Shown one piece after another: positions 9,639 through 17,474 of a DNA stretch of 64,000 bases (the stretch's first letter is position 1; each line of letters begins with the position of its first letter). The notes beneath the pieces were generated by a model. That model saw nothing but the letters and a program-made list of their open reading frames with translations. It had not been told where the DNA came from and made no database searches. The position numbers and the translations under genes are program-made. The stretch comes from SKGA01 sp964428445 (lineage in GTDB: Archaea; Nanobdellota; Nanobdellia; Woesearchaeales; SKGA01), in contig CAYRYC010000001.1 of assembly GCA_964428445.1 (NCBI GenBank), positions 1 through 64,000 of the forward strand, written 5' to 3'.

Positions 9639-9926
9639 CTACAATAAAATTAATCCAGAATACATCAACAAACCAAATGCAATTAATTCTAGTGGAATAA
9701 GAACTAAAGAAACTGTTGCGAAAATAATTGCTAATTTTGCATCTCTTCGGCTTTCTGTAGAGTATTTACCTTCAGCAATATCTCTAAAAGAAAGAAATGC
9801 AGAAACATAAGAGAATAAAATCATTCCCCAACCTATCAAAGGAATCCAACCTAGAAACAATGCAATAATACCTACAATTTTACCTGCTTTTGCTAGAGGT
9901 GATTTAGGAAGTTTCTTTCTTGCCAT
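9639..9926 (-). CDS. Small membrane protein
   Basis: 95 residues with a basic N-terminus (MARKKLPKSPLAKAGK) and two or three hydrophobic helices at about 17-45 and 66-95, separated by a polar loop (AEGKYSTESRRDAK). It lies downstream of the pilus-like operon on the same strand. No family recognised. Confidence 0.7.
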   Translation of the reverse strand: MARKKLPKSPLAKAGKIVGIIALFLGWIPLIGWGMILFSYVSAFLSFRDIAEGKYSTESRRDAKLAIIFATVSLVLIPLELIAFGLLMYSGLILL

Positions 9927-10098
9927 TTTTCATTTCATTCAAAAGGTCAACCCGATGAAACCAAGTTTCATAGTTTTGCCATTTTTCTTTTATTTTTCCT
10001 ACTGCGTAATTCGACATTCGTCGAATCATCTCCTTAAGAGAATGAATCACAACAGCAAGACGATCTCTTTTTTCGCTCCGCTCAAAAAGTCGTCTCAC
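9904..10098 (-). CDS. Possible small basic protein
   Basis: A 64-codon open frame overlapping the following gene by 23 bases. The product would be charged and basic (MRRLFERSEKRDRL at the start). The first codons are made of GAGCG/GAGCGGAGCG words like those in the intergenic repeats of this window, so the frame may be partly repeat-derived rather than a conserved gene. It fills the gap between the platform protein gene and the small membrane protein gene. Weakly supported. Confidence 0.35.
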   Translation of the reverse strand: MRRLFERSEKRDRLAVVIHSLKEMIRRMSNYAVGKIKEKWQNYETWFHRVDLLNEMKNGKKETS

Positions 10099-10127
10099 TT
10101 AATTACATTACAAGGCAGTAGTTGATT

Positions 10128-11165
10128 CTAAATTATATTTCCAAAGACTGAACCGAGTGCAGCCATAAAAATAATATACAATACTATTGATACTAGCGTA
10201 AACGCAGGAATATATTTAAGTCCTCCTCTAATATCTCCTTTTTCAATTATGGAAATAATCATAGAGGAGCATATACCAATAATAGCCAAAGCCATTACAG
10301 AGAATCGTTTAAAGTGATTTACATCGATATTAACATCAAAATTTATTGGCATTGACGAACCCGCTGCTCCTCCTGCAAGAGAAGATCCTAGATTCTGTGT
10401 AAAACCAATTATAATATTAAGTAACTGATAAGCAAGAGCAAACAATGCAGGAGCAATCACAACAACAACAGCACCAATGAAAATCATATAACTAACAGTT
10501 GCCGCAGCCATTTCTGCTTTAAGTGCTTTTGACTTCTTCATGGTTTGAATAACTTTGTCAATAACCTGTACAATTTTTCCACCGCTTTTAATTTCCCCAA
10601 TAATCAAATTCATATTTCTTTTAATACTTGGAGAAGGATACTTCATAACAAATGAAGATAAAGCTTCATCTAGGTCATTACCAGTCATAACTCGTTTTGA
10701 AACGATAGTCATCTCTTCTGCAAGAAGTTCGAACTCTGGCCTGATAGAAGCCCATAATGATTGTTCTAAAGATAAACCTCCTTTTAGGTTTGTAGATACT
10801 AAAACTAAGAAGTCAGGCATTTTCATTTCAATTATTTTTATCCTTTTGTAAATCTTTATGTTAATGAAGAAAGATATTATCAAAATAACAACAGCAATAA
10901 TTGTTCCTTGGATTACAGCCCACAATATGAAAGCTAGGAAGAATACTAAAATCGCATTCATGCCTGCAAGAAGAGGATAAACAAAAGGAATGAAAAGAAG
11001 ATATGTTAATATTGCAGTAACAAAAAACAAGATTCCAAATAAGTGATAAGGAACATCTCTAAAACCAGCAGAAATAAGATAGGATCGCAGGCTAGCCCTT
11101 ACAGGCTTTCCAAAAAAAGACTCAGGAATAAACGCCTTTCCGAATTCGTTGAAAATATCTGCCAT
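10128..11165 (-). CDS. Type II/IV secretion platform protein, TadC/FlaJ-like
   Basis: 345 residues, a polytopic membrane protein with a type II secretion F domain at about 115-230 (MPDFLVLVSTNLKGGLSLEQ). Paired hydrophobic segments lie near 40-105, 220-255 and 285-345. Such proteins form the inner-membrane platform on which the assembly ATPase polymerises pilins. It follows a second, shorter platform protein by 2 bases, so the platform appears to be made of two gene products, as in Tad systems. Confidence 0.88.
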   Translation of the reverse strand: MADIFNEFGKAFIPESFFGKPVRASLRSYLISAGFRDVPYHLFGILFFVTAILTYLLFIPFVYPLLAGMNAILVFFLAFILWAVIQGTIIAVVILIISFFINIKIYKRIKIIEMKMPDFLVLVSTNLKGGLSLEQSLWASIRPEFELLAEEMTIVSKRVMTGNDLDEALSSFVMKYPSPSIKRNMNLIIGEIKSGGKIVQVIDKVIQTMKKSKALKAEMAAATVSYMIFIGAVVVVIAPALFALAYQLLNIIIGFTQNLGSSLAGGAAGSSMPINFDVNIDVNHFKRFSVMALAIIGICSSMIISIIEKGDIRGGLKYIPAFTLVSIVLYIIFMAALGSVFGNII

Positions 11166-11167
11166 CT

Positions 11168-11977
11168 CTACACATCCATGTTTGGCCTTGCGGCTCTAAA
11201 TAAAGTAATAAATACAAATTGTAAAATTGCAAGAAAAACTGCAATAATTGAAAATGAAACCATATTAAGCTCAATCGAAATCAAACTAGCAATAACAACA
11301 AACAAAGTCATACCTAGACTAGGAACAATAATAGCTCCAAGCATGTAAAACATAGTAAGACTTGAAAGTTTTTTCCCATAACGCAAAATCTCAGTTAATT
11401 CTTCTTCAGCAATCTCATCTAGAATAGCATCTAAGAAATTTGTAACATCAACACCGATTTTTAACGCGTTAGTAATTTGAAATAAAATTTTCTTCAAATG
11501 ATTAGAAGGACAATACTCAGTTGCTCTCTCGAGAGCAGTTTCTAAAGGAGTCCCTAATTGAATATCTCTCATAATATCTTGGAAATATTCTGTTGCAGCA
11601 CCAAAGCCAGAAGATGCTTCTTCGATTGCATTAATCAAAGGTTTTCCGCTGTTTAGTTTAATCAGCAAAAATCTACCAGCAAACAATACTTCCTTATCAA
11701 TATCTTTAGCTCGTTTTCTAATTCGAACATCGACTTTTTTCATAGAAATTTTGAAAAAACCAAACCCTATGACTAAACCAACAAGTATAGGAAGAAAAAT
11801 ACTAAGTTTTTCTTTACTAAGGATAATGAAGGCAAAGAAGGCTGTTGCCAAAGCAATCATGACTGCCGCCTTAAAAGATTTTTTGACGTACTGCTCTGGC
11901 GTGCCAGCTATCTTTGCCATTCGTAAGCGTTTTTTTAGGAATTTTTGCTTGTTAGTTAAATAAGATATAGTACCCAT
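11168..11977 (-). CDS. Type II/IV secretion platform protein, TadB/FlaJ-like
   Basis: 269 residues. Two N-terminal membrane helices (about 33-72), a soluble F domain at about 88-195 (AGRFLLIKLNSGKPLINAIE) and two C-terminal helices (about 205-260) give the usual GspF/TadB topology. It probably forms a heteromeric platform with the downstream 345-residue protein. The gene starts 13 bases after the ATPase stop. Confidence 0.88.
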   Translation of the reverse strand: MGTISYLTNKQKFLKKRLRMAKIAGTPEQYVKKSFKAAVMIALATAFFAFIILSKEKLSIFLPILVGLVIGFGFFKISMKKVDVRIRKRAKDIDKEVLFAGRFLLIKLNSGKPLINAIEEASSGFGAATEYFQDIMRDIQLGTPLETALERATEYCPSNHLKKILFQITNALKIGVDVTNFLDAILDEIAEEELTEILRYGKKLSSLTMFYMLGAIIVPSLGMTLFVVIASLISIELNMVSFSIIAVFLAILQFVFITLFRAARPNMDV

Positions 11978-11990
11978 TTTCTTCGTTTAC

Positions 11991-13706
11991 TTATTTTTGT
12001 GGGCCAGGAGAAGGAGGCGCACTTGTCGGAGGAGGAATCTTTTCTGCCACCGGCGGTTTAATTGTTTGATTTTCTTTATGCAATTGATTCAATTGATGAA
12101 GTTTATCTGAATGAGATGGATCTGCAGCTTGCTGAACTGAAGCTTGAACTGGAGCTTGAGGAGCAGTTTTTGTCTCAGGAACAGGCTCGGGTTTAGGTTC
12201 TGGTTTAACAGGATTTAAGAAAGTAGGATTGTTAATGTCCAAAATACCCATATAATAACGAGACATGATTTTTCCAATCTTTTCAATATCGTATATTTTA
12301 TTTTTCAACATCCAAAGAAGAATACGTTTTTTATCAGAAAGATCTTTTTGAATCTCTGGAAGAGTAAGACCTGTGTATAACTCTAATCTTTTGTAAAGAA
12401 CTTTACTATCATTTAGCTTTTTCAAAATGTCATCGTGAGCATCCAATTGTAAAAGAACATTAGGATCTCCATTTTGAGTAATTTCTGCTATTTGTAATGT
12501 TCGTCTTTTACCTGTTCTTCTATTTCTGTTCTGAATACAGATAAGACCAAGGGACGAAATCATTTCTTTAGGAATATCAATAGGAGGATTGGTTAATCGC
12601 ACTACAACTTCTTCTGAGTTGTTTGCGTGGATTGTAGCATATACTGAGTGACCAGTATGCATTGCTTCTAAAAGAACCTGAGCTTCTTGCTTACGTCGAA
12701 TCTCTCCTACAATAATTCTATCAGGTCTCATACGAAGACTGTTTACAAGCAAGTCAAGCATCTCAATTCCTCCTTTACCTTCAGGGTTAGGAAGTCTTGT
12801 CGCCATAGGAACCCAGTGCAGTTCTTTTGGAAGAACCAACTCTCGAGTATCCTCGATTGAAATAATACGTTGATTTGCAGGGAAGAAGTTTGCTAATACG
12901 TTAAGCATGGAAGTTTTCCCGGAACCAGTTCCTCCTGCTACTAAAACAGAAAGTTCCTGTTGAATACAAAGCCAAAGAAATGCAGCTCCATCAACGGAAA
13001 TAGTATTTTGTTCAATGAATTTTGTAATTGTCCACGGATCTTTAGCGAACTTACGAATAGTAATTGTATTTCCTCTAGAAGAAATCGGTGAGAGTGTTGC
13101 GTTCACACGATCTCCGGATTTAAGGTGAGCATCCATCAGAGGATTTAACATAGTAATTTCTTTTCCTACATTTCTACCAATCATAGAAGAATAATGTCGG
13201 ATACGAGCTTCAGAAACAATTTTAATATTAGTTTCGAGCCATCCGAACTTTTTGTGATAAATATGGACTGGTTCATTATGACCATTAATAACAACCTCTT
13301 CTAATTCAGGATCTGCAAGAAGAATATCTACTTTCCCAAAACCAAGATTCTCTTCAATAAGATAATTTGTAAGCATATGTTCTGTTTTTTCATCAATATC
13401 TGGGAAATATTTTCTTAACAAAGATTTAATTTCGTGTTTGAATCTAGTTTGAATTTGATTAAGATCATTTGATTCGAAGTTTTCTATCGCAGAGAAATCA
13501 ATTTTCCGTACAAAATCTTGCCGGATCTTTTCAAGAATCAATTTTGTTGTATCGCTAATATTAGTTATTGAAGCCGTATATAGAGGAACAGGATAATCAT
13601 TATATCTTACTATTTCTATTTGAATAAGAACATCATTAACATTAAGAGAGTATTTGTCTAAGAGGGTTTTTTCCCCTGCCCGTTTGTGGTCGAATAGTTC
13701 TGTCAT
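11991..13706 (-). CDS. Type II/IV secretion system ATPase, GspE/FlaI family
   Basis: 571 residues. Walker A GGTGSGKT is at 258-265, followed by the Asp box (ISIEDTRELVLP), Walker B (RIIVGEIRRKQEAQVLLEAM) and the His box (MHTGHSVYATIHANN), the full set for VirB11/GspE/FlaI ATPases. It powers pilus or archaellum-like assembly with the two downstream platform proteins. The last 70 or so residues form a Pro/Gln-rich tail (VKPEPKPEPVPE) not needed for the ATPase fold. No archaellin accessory genes (flaF, flaG, flaH) are nearby, favouring a pilus over an archaellum. Confidence 0.93.
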   Translation of the reverse strand: MTELFDHKRAGEKTLLDKYSLNVNDVLIQIEIVRYNDYPVPLYTASITNISDTTKLILEKIRQDFVRKIDFSAIENFESNDLNQIQTRFKHEIKSLLRKYFPDIDEKTEHMLTNYLIEENLGFGKVDILLADPELEEVVINGHNEPVHIYHKKFGWLETNIKIVSEARIRHYSSMIGRNVGKEITMLNPLMDAHLKSGDRVNATLSPISSRGNTITIRKFAKDPWTITKFIEQNTISVDGAAFLWLCIQQELSVLVAGGTGSGKTSMLNVLANFFPANQRIISIEDTRELVLPKELHWVPMATRLPNPEGKGGIEMLDLLVNSLRMRPDRIIVGEIRRKQEAQVLLEAMHTGHSVYATIHANNSEEVVVRLTNPPIDIPKEMISSLGLICIQNRNRRTGKRRTLQIAEITQNGDPNVLLQLDAHDDILKKLNDSKVLYKRLELYTGLTLPEIQKDLSDKKRILLWMLKNKIYDIEKIGKIMSRYYMGILDINNPTFLNPVKPEPKPEPVPETKTAPQAPVQASVQQAADPSHSDKLHQLNQLHKENQTIKPPVAEKIPPPTSAPPSPGPQK

Positions 13707-13849
13707 ATTTTCACATCTTTTTTGATGAACAAATAGATTTGTTTTACGGAGATGGCTCTTCGTCCCTCAGAGACATCATAAAAATCATCTTGCATAAATC
13801 AGATGATTTTTGAATTCTGCTCCAAGGTAAAATCAATCTATTTGCTTTT

Positions 13850-15241
13850 TCATAAAGCTAATGCTTGTTGTAATCGTAATTTAATACCAAGGTGTGTTGG
13901 ATAAAGATCTGCTAGAGAGATAAGTAACTTTAGAGACTTTGCTTTTTCTTTTTTCTTCATAGCCTCAAGTGCATCTACATATTTTTCCATGGAGTCACTA
14001 CTCATTTCCTTGTTTTCATGTTTTTTCATAAGAACTGCAGGTTTGTCTGATACATCTATGAATTGGTCTTTGGATTTTGATGTTGAAGATATTTGTCCTT
14101 TCAATGCCAGTGAAAGAATCTTTGCTGCGTTTTGTAATTGTTCATAGATTACTTTCTTTTCATCGTCGTGTTCTTTGAGTTTAATTGCGCGTGATCGAAC
14201 ATCTTCATAAAGTCCTTTTGCTTTGTCGTAATCTTTTTGAGATAATGATTCTTTAAGATGGTGAATTTGTTCTTCAATCAGAAGAACTTCAGGAAGCTCT
14301 TGGCTTCGTGTTGAAACAATCACTTTCTCCTTTTTAAGTTCAGGAATGAGTTTTGGAATAGTTTTAGACTCTAGCTTAGGCTCCGGTTTAGGAAGCATAA
14401 CGGGTTTAGCAGGAATATCACTAATAATTTCTTTAGAAGTTGAAGGTTTAGGTAAAGGTTTAGGCTGAATTACTTTAGTTTCTATTGCAGGAACAAATTC
14501 TCTAGGAGCAGGCATCTTGCGTTCAACAGGTTTTTCTTTAAACTTAATGAGAGAGATTATTTCTGCTTTTTTATTCTTTAAAGAAATTATTTTTTCTTGA
14601 GCAAGTTTTGCTTCTCTTCTTGCAAGTTCAGCTTCTGACTCTGCTCGCTTTAATTCTCCTTTCAAGATAACATGTTCTTCCTTAGCAAAAGCTTTTTTAT
14701 TTTGTAATTCTCCTACAATAGTTTTCAAATCAATTATTTCATTTTTAAGACGAAGAATATCAGCACGATTAGGAGATTCCATCACGGTTTTTTGTGTTGG
14801 CATTGAAGCTCTTAATTCTTGCATTCTGGTTTCTAATTCTTGTTCAACAAGTAATTTAATTTGAGTTCTGTCCATCGATTGCTGTGAAGGCGCTCTAGCA
14901 GCTTGTTGCACAGGCGCAACGCTTACATTCTGTTGTTTGTGAAGTACCTGTTCTTGAACTTCTTTAGGAGCATCAATTGTAGGAGTAGTTACAGGAGAAG
15001 TTTCTTCATATGTGGAACCAGAGGATTCTGAAGGAAATAAATCTAGATCTATGGTAACATTTTCGTCTGCTGGTTGAACAATGAACTGTTCTTGAGCTTC
15101 TGGTTTAGCTTCCCCATTATTTGCTTTGGCAAGAAGAAATGCAGTTTCATCTACAGCAGCTTTACTTTTTGCTGCAGTTTGAGAATCAAAGGATTCAAGA
15201 AAATTAAGAGCATCTTTTTTTAGAAACTCATCTAATTTCAT
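13850..15241 (-). CDS. Coiled-coil protein of the pilus-like operon
   Basis: 463 residues. A low-complexity, Gln/Pro/Val-rich N-terminal third is followed by a long coiled coil at about 125-235 (EVEQELETRM-type heptads, then LKNEIIDLKTIVGELQNKK), a Pro/Lys-rich linker at about 240-310 and a C-terminal helical domain. The terminal part (ALEAMKKKEKAKSLKLLISL) resembles a TPR-like helix pair. No signal peptide, so probably cytoplasmic. It overlaps the upstream winged-helix gene by 4 bases. A scaffolding or regulatory role in pilus assembly is inferred from position only. Confidence 0.8.
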   Translation of the reverse strand: MKLDEFLKKDALNFLESFDSQTAAKSKAAVDETAFLLAKANNGEAKPEAQEQFIVQPADENVTIDLDLFPSESSGSTYEETSPVTTPTIDAPKEVQEQVLHKQQNVSVAPVQQAARAPSQQSMDRTQIKLLVEQELETRMQELRASMPTQKTVMESPNRADILRLKNEIIDLKTIVGELQNKKAFAKEEHVILKGELKRAESEAELARREAKLAQEKIISLKNKKAEIISLIKFKEKPVERKMPAPREFVPAIETKVIQPKPLPKPSTSKEIISDIPAKPVMLPKPEPKLESKTIPKLIPELKKEKVIVSTRSQELPEVLLIEEQIHHLKESLSQKDYDKAKGLYEDVRSRAIKLKEHDDEKKVIYEQLQNAAKILSLALKGQISSTSKSKDQFIDVSDKPAVLMKKHENKEMSSDSMEKYVDALEAMKKKEKAKSLKLLISLADLYPTHLGIKLRLQQALAL

Positions 15242-15699
15242 TGCAGACCACCTGCTTGCAATGTTTTTCTTGTATATGTATCGAAGGCTTGTTCAGGAGA
15301 TTCTTTAATAGGATGTTTTTTTGCTTCTAGCAAGAAAAATTCTTTTTGTCTTTGAACTGCAGCTAAGAGGTGTTGTTTCCAGAGAACTTTAACTTGATCT
15401 TCAGAAATCTTTTTCTTTTTTGCTGCATCGAAAAATTGTTGTCTAAAAAAGTCTAAAGTAACTAAGTCTTCTTTTGATTCAGTCTTTTCTTCAGTAGCTT
15501 TATTTAAAAAAATATAAGGCTTAGTAAATTTATATTCTAAACCAATAACTCTTTCTTCAACTAGAAAATCCACCCATAATTGAAGTGTTTGTTCAGAAAC
15601 TTTAATTGCAGTAGCGACATCTTTGAGACTGAGCTTTTCCTTATCCGCTAAAAACGATATAAGATCATCTACTCCGGTTTCTACTTGTGCGTCAGTCAT
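15238..15699 (-). CDS. Winged-helix domain protein of the pilus-like operon
   Basis: 153 residues starting at MTDAQVETGVDDLISF; the longer in-frame reading upstream runs through the intergenic region and into the preceding gene. Residues 8-70 form a winged-helix-like domain (LKDVATAIKVSEQTLQLWVDFL), and the rest is a charged helical tail (DQVKVLWKQHLLAAVQRQKE). The coupling to the coiled-coil gene (ATGA-type overlap) suggests they function together. Whether it binds DNA or serves as a protein-protein winged helix is open. Confidence 0.75.
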   Translation of the reverse strand: MTDAQVETGVDDLISFLADKEKLSLKDVATAIKVSEQTLQLWVDFLVEERVIGLEYKFTKPYIFLNKATEEKTESKEDLVTLDFFRQQFFDAAKKKKISEDQVKVLWKQHLLAAVQRQKEFFLLEAKKHPIKESPEQAFDTYTRKTLQAGGLQ

Positions 15700-15793
15700 A
15701 ACGGAAAAATAGCAAAAAACCCTTATAAAGATTGTTAACCATTGGATAGTAGTTTTCGCATAATTATCCCTAGGGTGGGGGAAAAACAGAGAA

Positions 15794-16831
15794 TTAAGAG
15801 ACTGTGTATGTCGGAGAAGGGTTCCCCATGTCAATAAGATAAATTTCTTGAAGAAGCTGATCTGAAGGAATACCAGGACCACCAATTCGTTTTATGCTTG
15901 AAGTAGCATATGGGTTTTGATTTAGAAAATCATACTCAATACTTGATGAATGGTTATCTTGATAGACAGGACGATTAAGAAAAGTTTCATTCGCCGGAAG
16001 AATAGAAGCTATACCATAAGGACTATTTTCAGGGAAACCTGTGGAGTTCGGCAAATTACCATTAAACAAATCAATTACTGAAGGAGATCTATTGTCATTG
16101 AAATAATAATCATTTTGTATGAAATCTCTTACAGCAGATTGATCACCATTAAATCTAGCAATCTTATAATTATGACCAATAGGATAAGGAGGATACTGTA
16201 TTGTTCTATTTGCAATAATTGGATGAGCCATACCATTCATAGGAACATGTCTTTGAATTACAATAAATCTATTCCAAGAATAACCGCTTCTTTCAATATA
16301 AACATTCATGGACAAATCTATTGTAAGCTCGAAAGGACTTTGTTGAGAAAGTTCTGCATCTACATTATCATAAGATATAGAAACATTGAACGTTTTCGAA
16401 GCTAAGAAAAATAAATCACTAACATATTTTGAGAATGAAAAGTTATAACCTACACCAGGAAGAGTAATACTGCTATCGCAAGGAAGAGGGGTTGCATTTA
16501 TAGCAGAATTATATACATAAGTTGTTCCTTCAAAACAAGATTCAAATGATTCGGTGAAATTTTCAAAATAATAAGTTGAAGATACTGAAGAAATTTCTTG
16601 CTGTAATAAAGAGAACTGAGCCAATGAACCATAGGCTGCACGATCAACCGCATTAATAACTAATCTATCAAAATCTTTTACAAAAGAATCTACACGAGAA
16701 ACTTCTGCTTTGATAATAGGAACTTTACGATCTAAAGGAACATGAGTCATACTTGAAAAAATAAGAATAAACAAAATAGACATCATGATAGCAATCATCG
16801 AGAAAACTTGTGCCCGTCTACTCATTGCCAT
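15794..16831 (-). CDS. Pilin-like membrane-anchored surface protein
   Basis: 345 residues. The N-terminus MAMSRRAQVFSMIAIMM is a short basic segment followed by a long hydrophobic helix (about residues 8-27), the layout of an archaeal class III (prepilin) signal with possible cleavage near RRAQ. The rest is extracellular-looking, with many Asn-X-Ser/Thr sequons for N-glycosylation and few charges. Its start overlaps the end of the upstream pilin-like gene by 10 bases. Probably a minor pilin or pilus-associated protein. Confidence 0.8.
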   Translation of the reverse strand: MAMSRRAQVFSMIAIMMSILFILIFSSMTHVPLDRKVPIIKAEVSRVDSFVKDFDRLVINAVDRAAYGSLAQFSLLQQEISSVSSTYYFENFTESFESCFEGTTYVYNSAINATPLPCDSSITLPGVGYNFSFSKYVSDLFFLASKTFNVSISYDNVDAELSQQSPFELTIDLSMNVYIERSGYSWNRFIVIQRHVPMNGMAHPIIANRTIQYPPYPIGHNYKIARFNGDQSAVRDFIQNDYYFNDNRSPSVIDLFNGNLPNSTGFPENSPYGIASILPANETFLNRPVYQDNHSSSIEYDFLNQNPYATSSIKRIGGPGIPSDQLLQEIYLIDMGNPSPTYTVS

Positions 16832-17316
16832 ACGACCACCTCAGAAATTACTGGCTCTAAAACAAAAGTGATATTGGGAGCAAGAGAAGTTATTTTTCTT
16901 CTTGAAAGTTTAGTAACGCTCTCATTGTAAAAACCAAGAGCTGCGTCTCTTTCATAAATAACAGTTTCATTAATAGAATATGAAATTCCAAATGTTGGCG
17001 GAAGCCAGGATGTTGCATTACCAACAAGAAGAGCAGAATGATTCAACCAAAATTCCTCTCCATCAACAAGCCCAATCCATTCTGAATGAAGAAGCCAAAT
17101 ATACTCATCCAATGTGAGATAAGGATTATAAGTTACATTATTATATCGCAATAAATTTAATTCAGCATTGTTTGTCCCTATATCTTGAAGTTCAGTTGTG
17201 AAAATATCAGAATAAACGTTATCAATTGTTTGTGTGACGCCTTCCATTGAAGGAGTGAAGGAATTAAAAGAGAAGAGCATGAGAATAGAAATTAAGAATA
17301 TAAATGATCCTATCAT
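16822..17316 (-). CDS. Pilin-like protein, start uncertain
   Basis: From the ATG at 17316 the product is 164 residues and begins directly with a hydrophobic helix (MIGSFIFLISILMLF). The frame stays open for 16 more codons to 17364 and would add RNKKGVYFFLIDV, which looks like a prepilin leader. No ATG, GTG or TTG lies in that extension, but GAGGTG (17373-17368) sits 6 bases before an ATT at 17361. The mature part has several N-glycosylation sequons. It is the first gene of the pilus-like operon. Confidence 0.75.
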   Translation of the reverse strand: MIGSFIFLISILMLFSFNSFTPSMEGVTQTIDNVYSDIFTTELQDIGTNNAELNLLRYNNVTYNPYLTLDEYIWLLHSEWIGLVDGEEFWLNHSALLVGNATSWLPPTFGISYSINETVIYERDAALGFYNESVTKLSRRKITSLAPNITFVLEPVISEVVVWQ

Positions 17317-17443
17317 AACATCTATTAGAAAAAAGTAAACTCCTTTTTTGTTCCTTAGAATAATTCACACCTCTTTACTATAATACAAATTAAATAGTTT
17401 AAAAAGCTTTGCGAATGTGTCTAAATAGCTCTACAAGCAACAA

Positions 17444-17452
17444 TTTTATAAA
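17444..17452 (+). promoter_or_regulatory. TATA box for DNA polymerase B
   Basis: TTTTATAAA ends 22 bases before the polymerase ATG at 17475, so the transcript is probably leaderless. The 110-base space to 17364 must also hold the divergent promoter of the pilus-like operon. Confidence 0.6.
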
Positions 17453-17474
17453 CATCCTCGTTAACAGCTAATCC

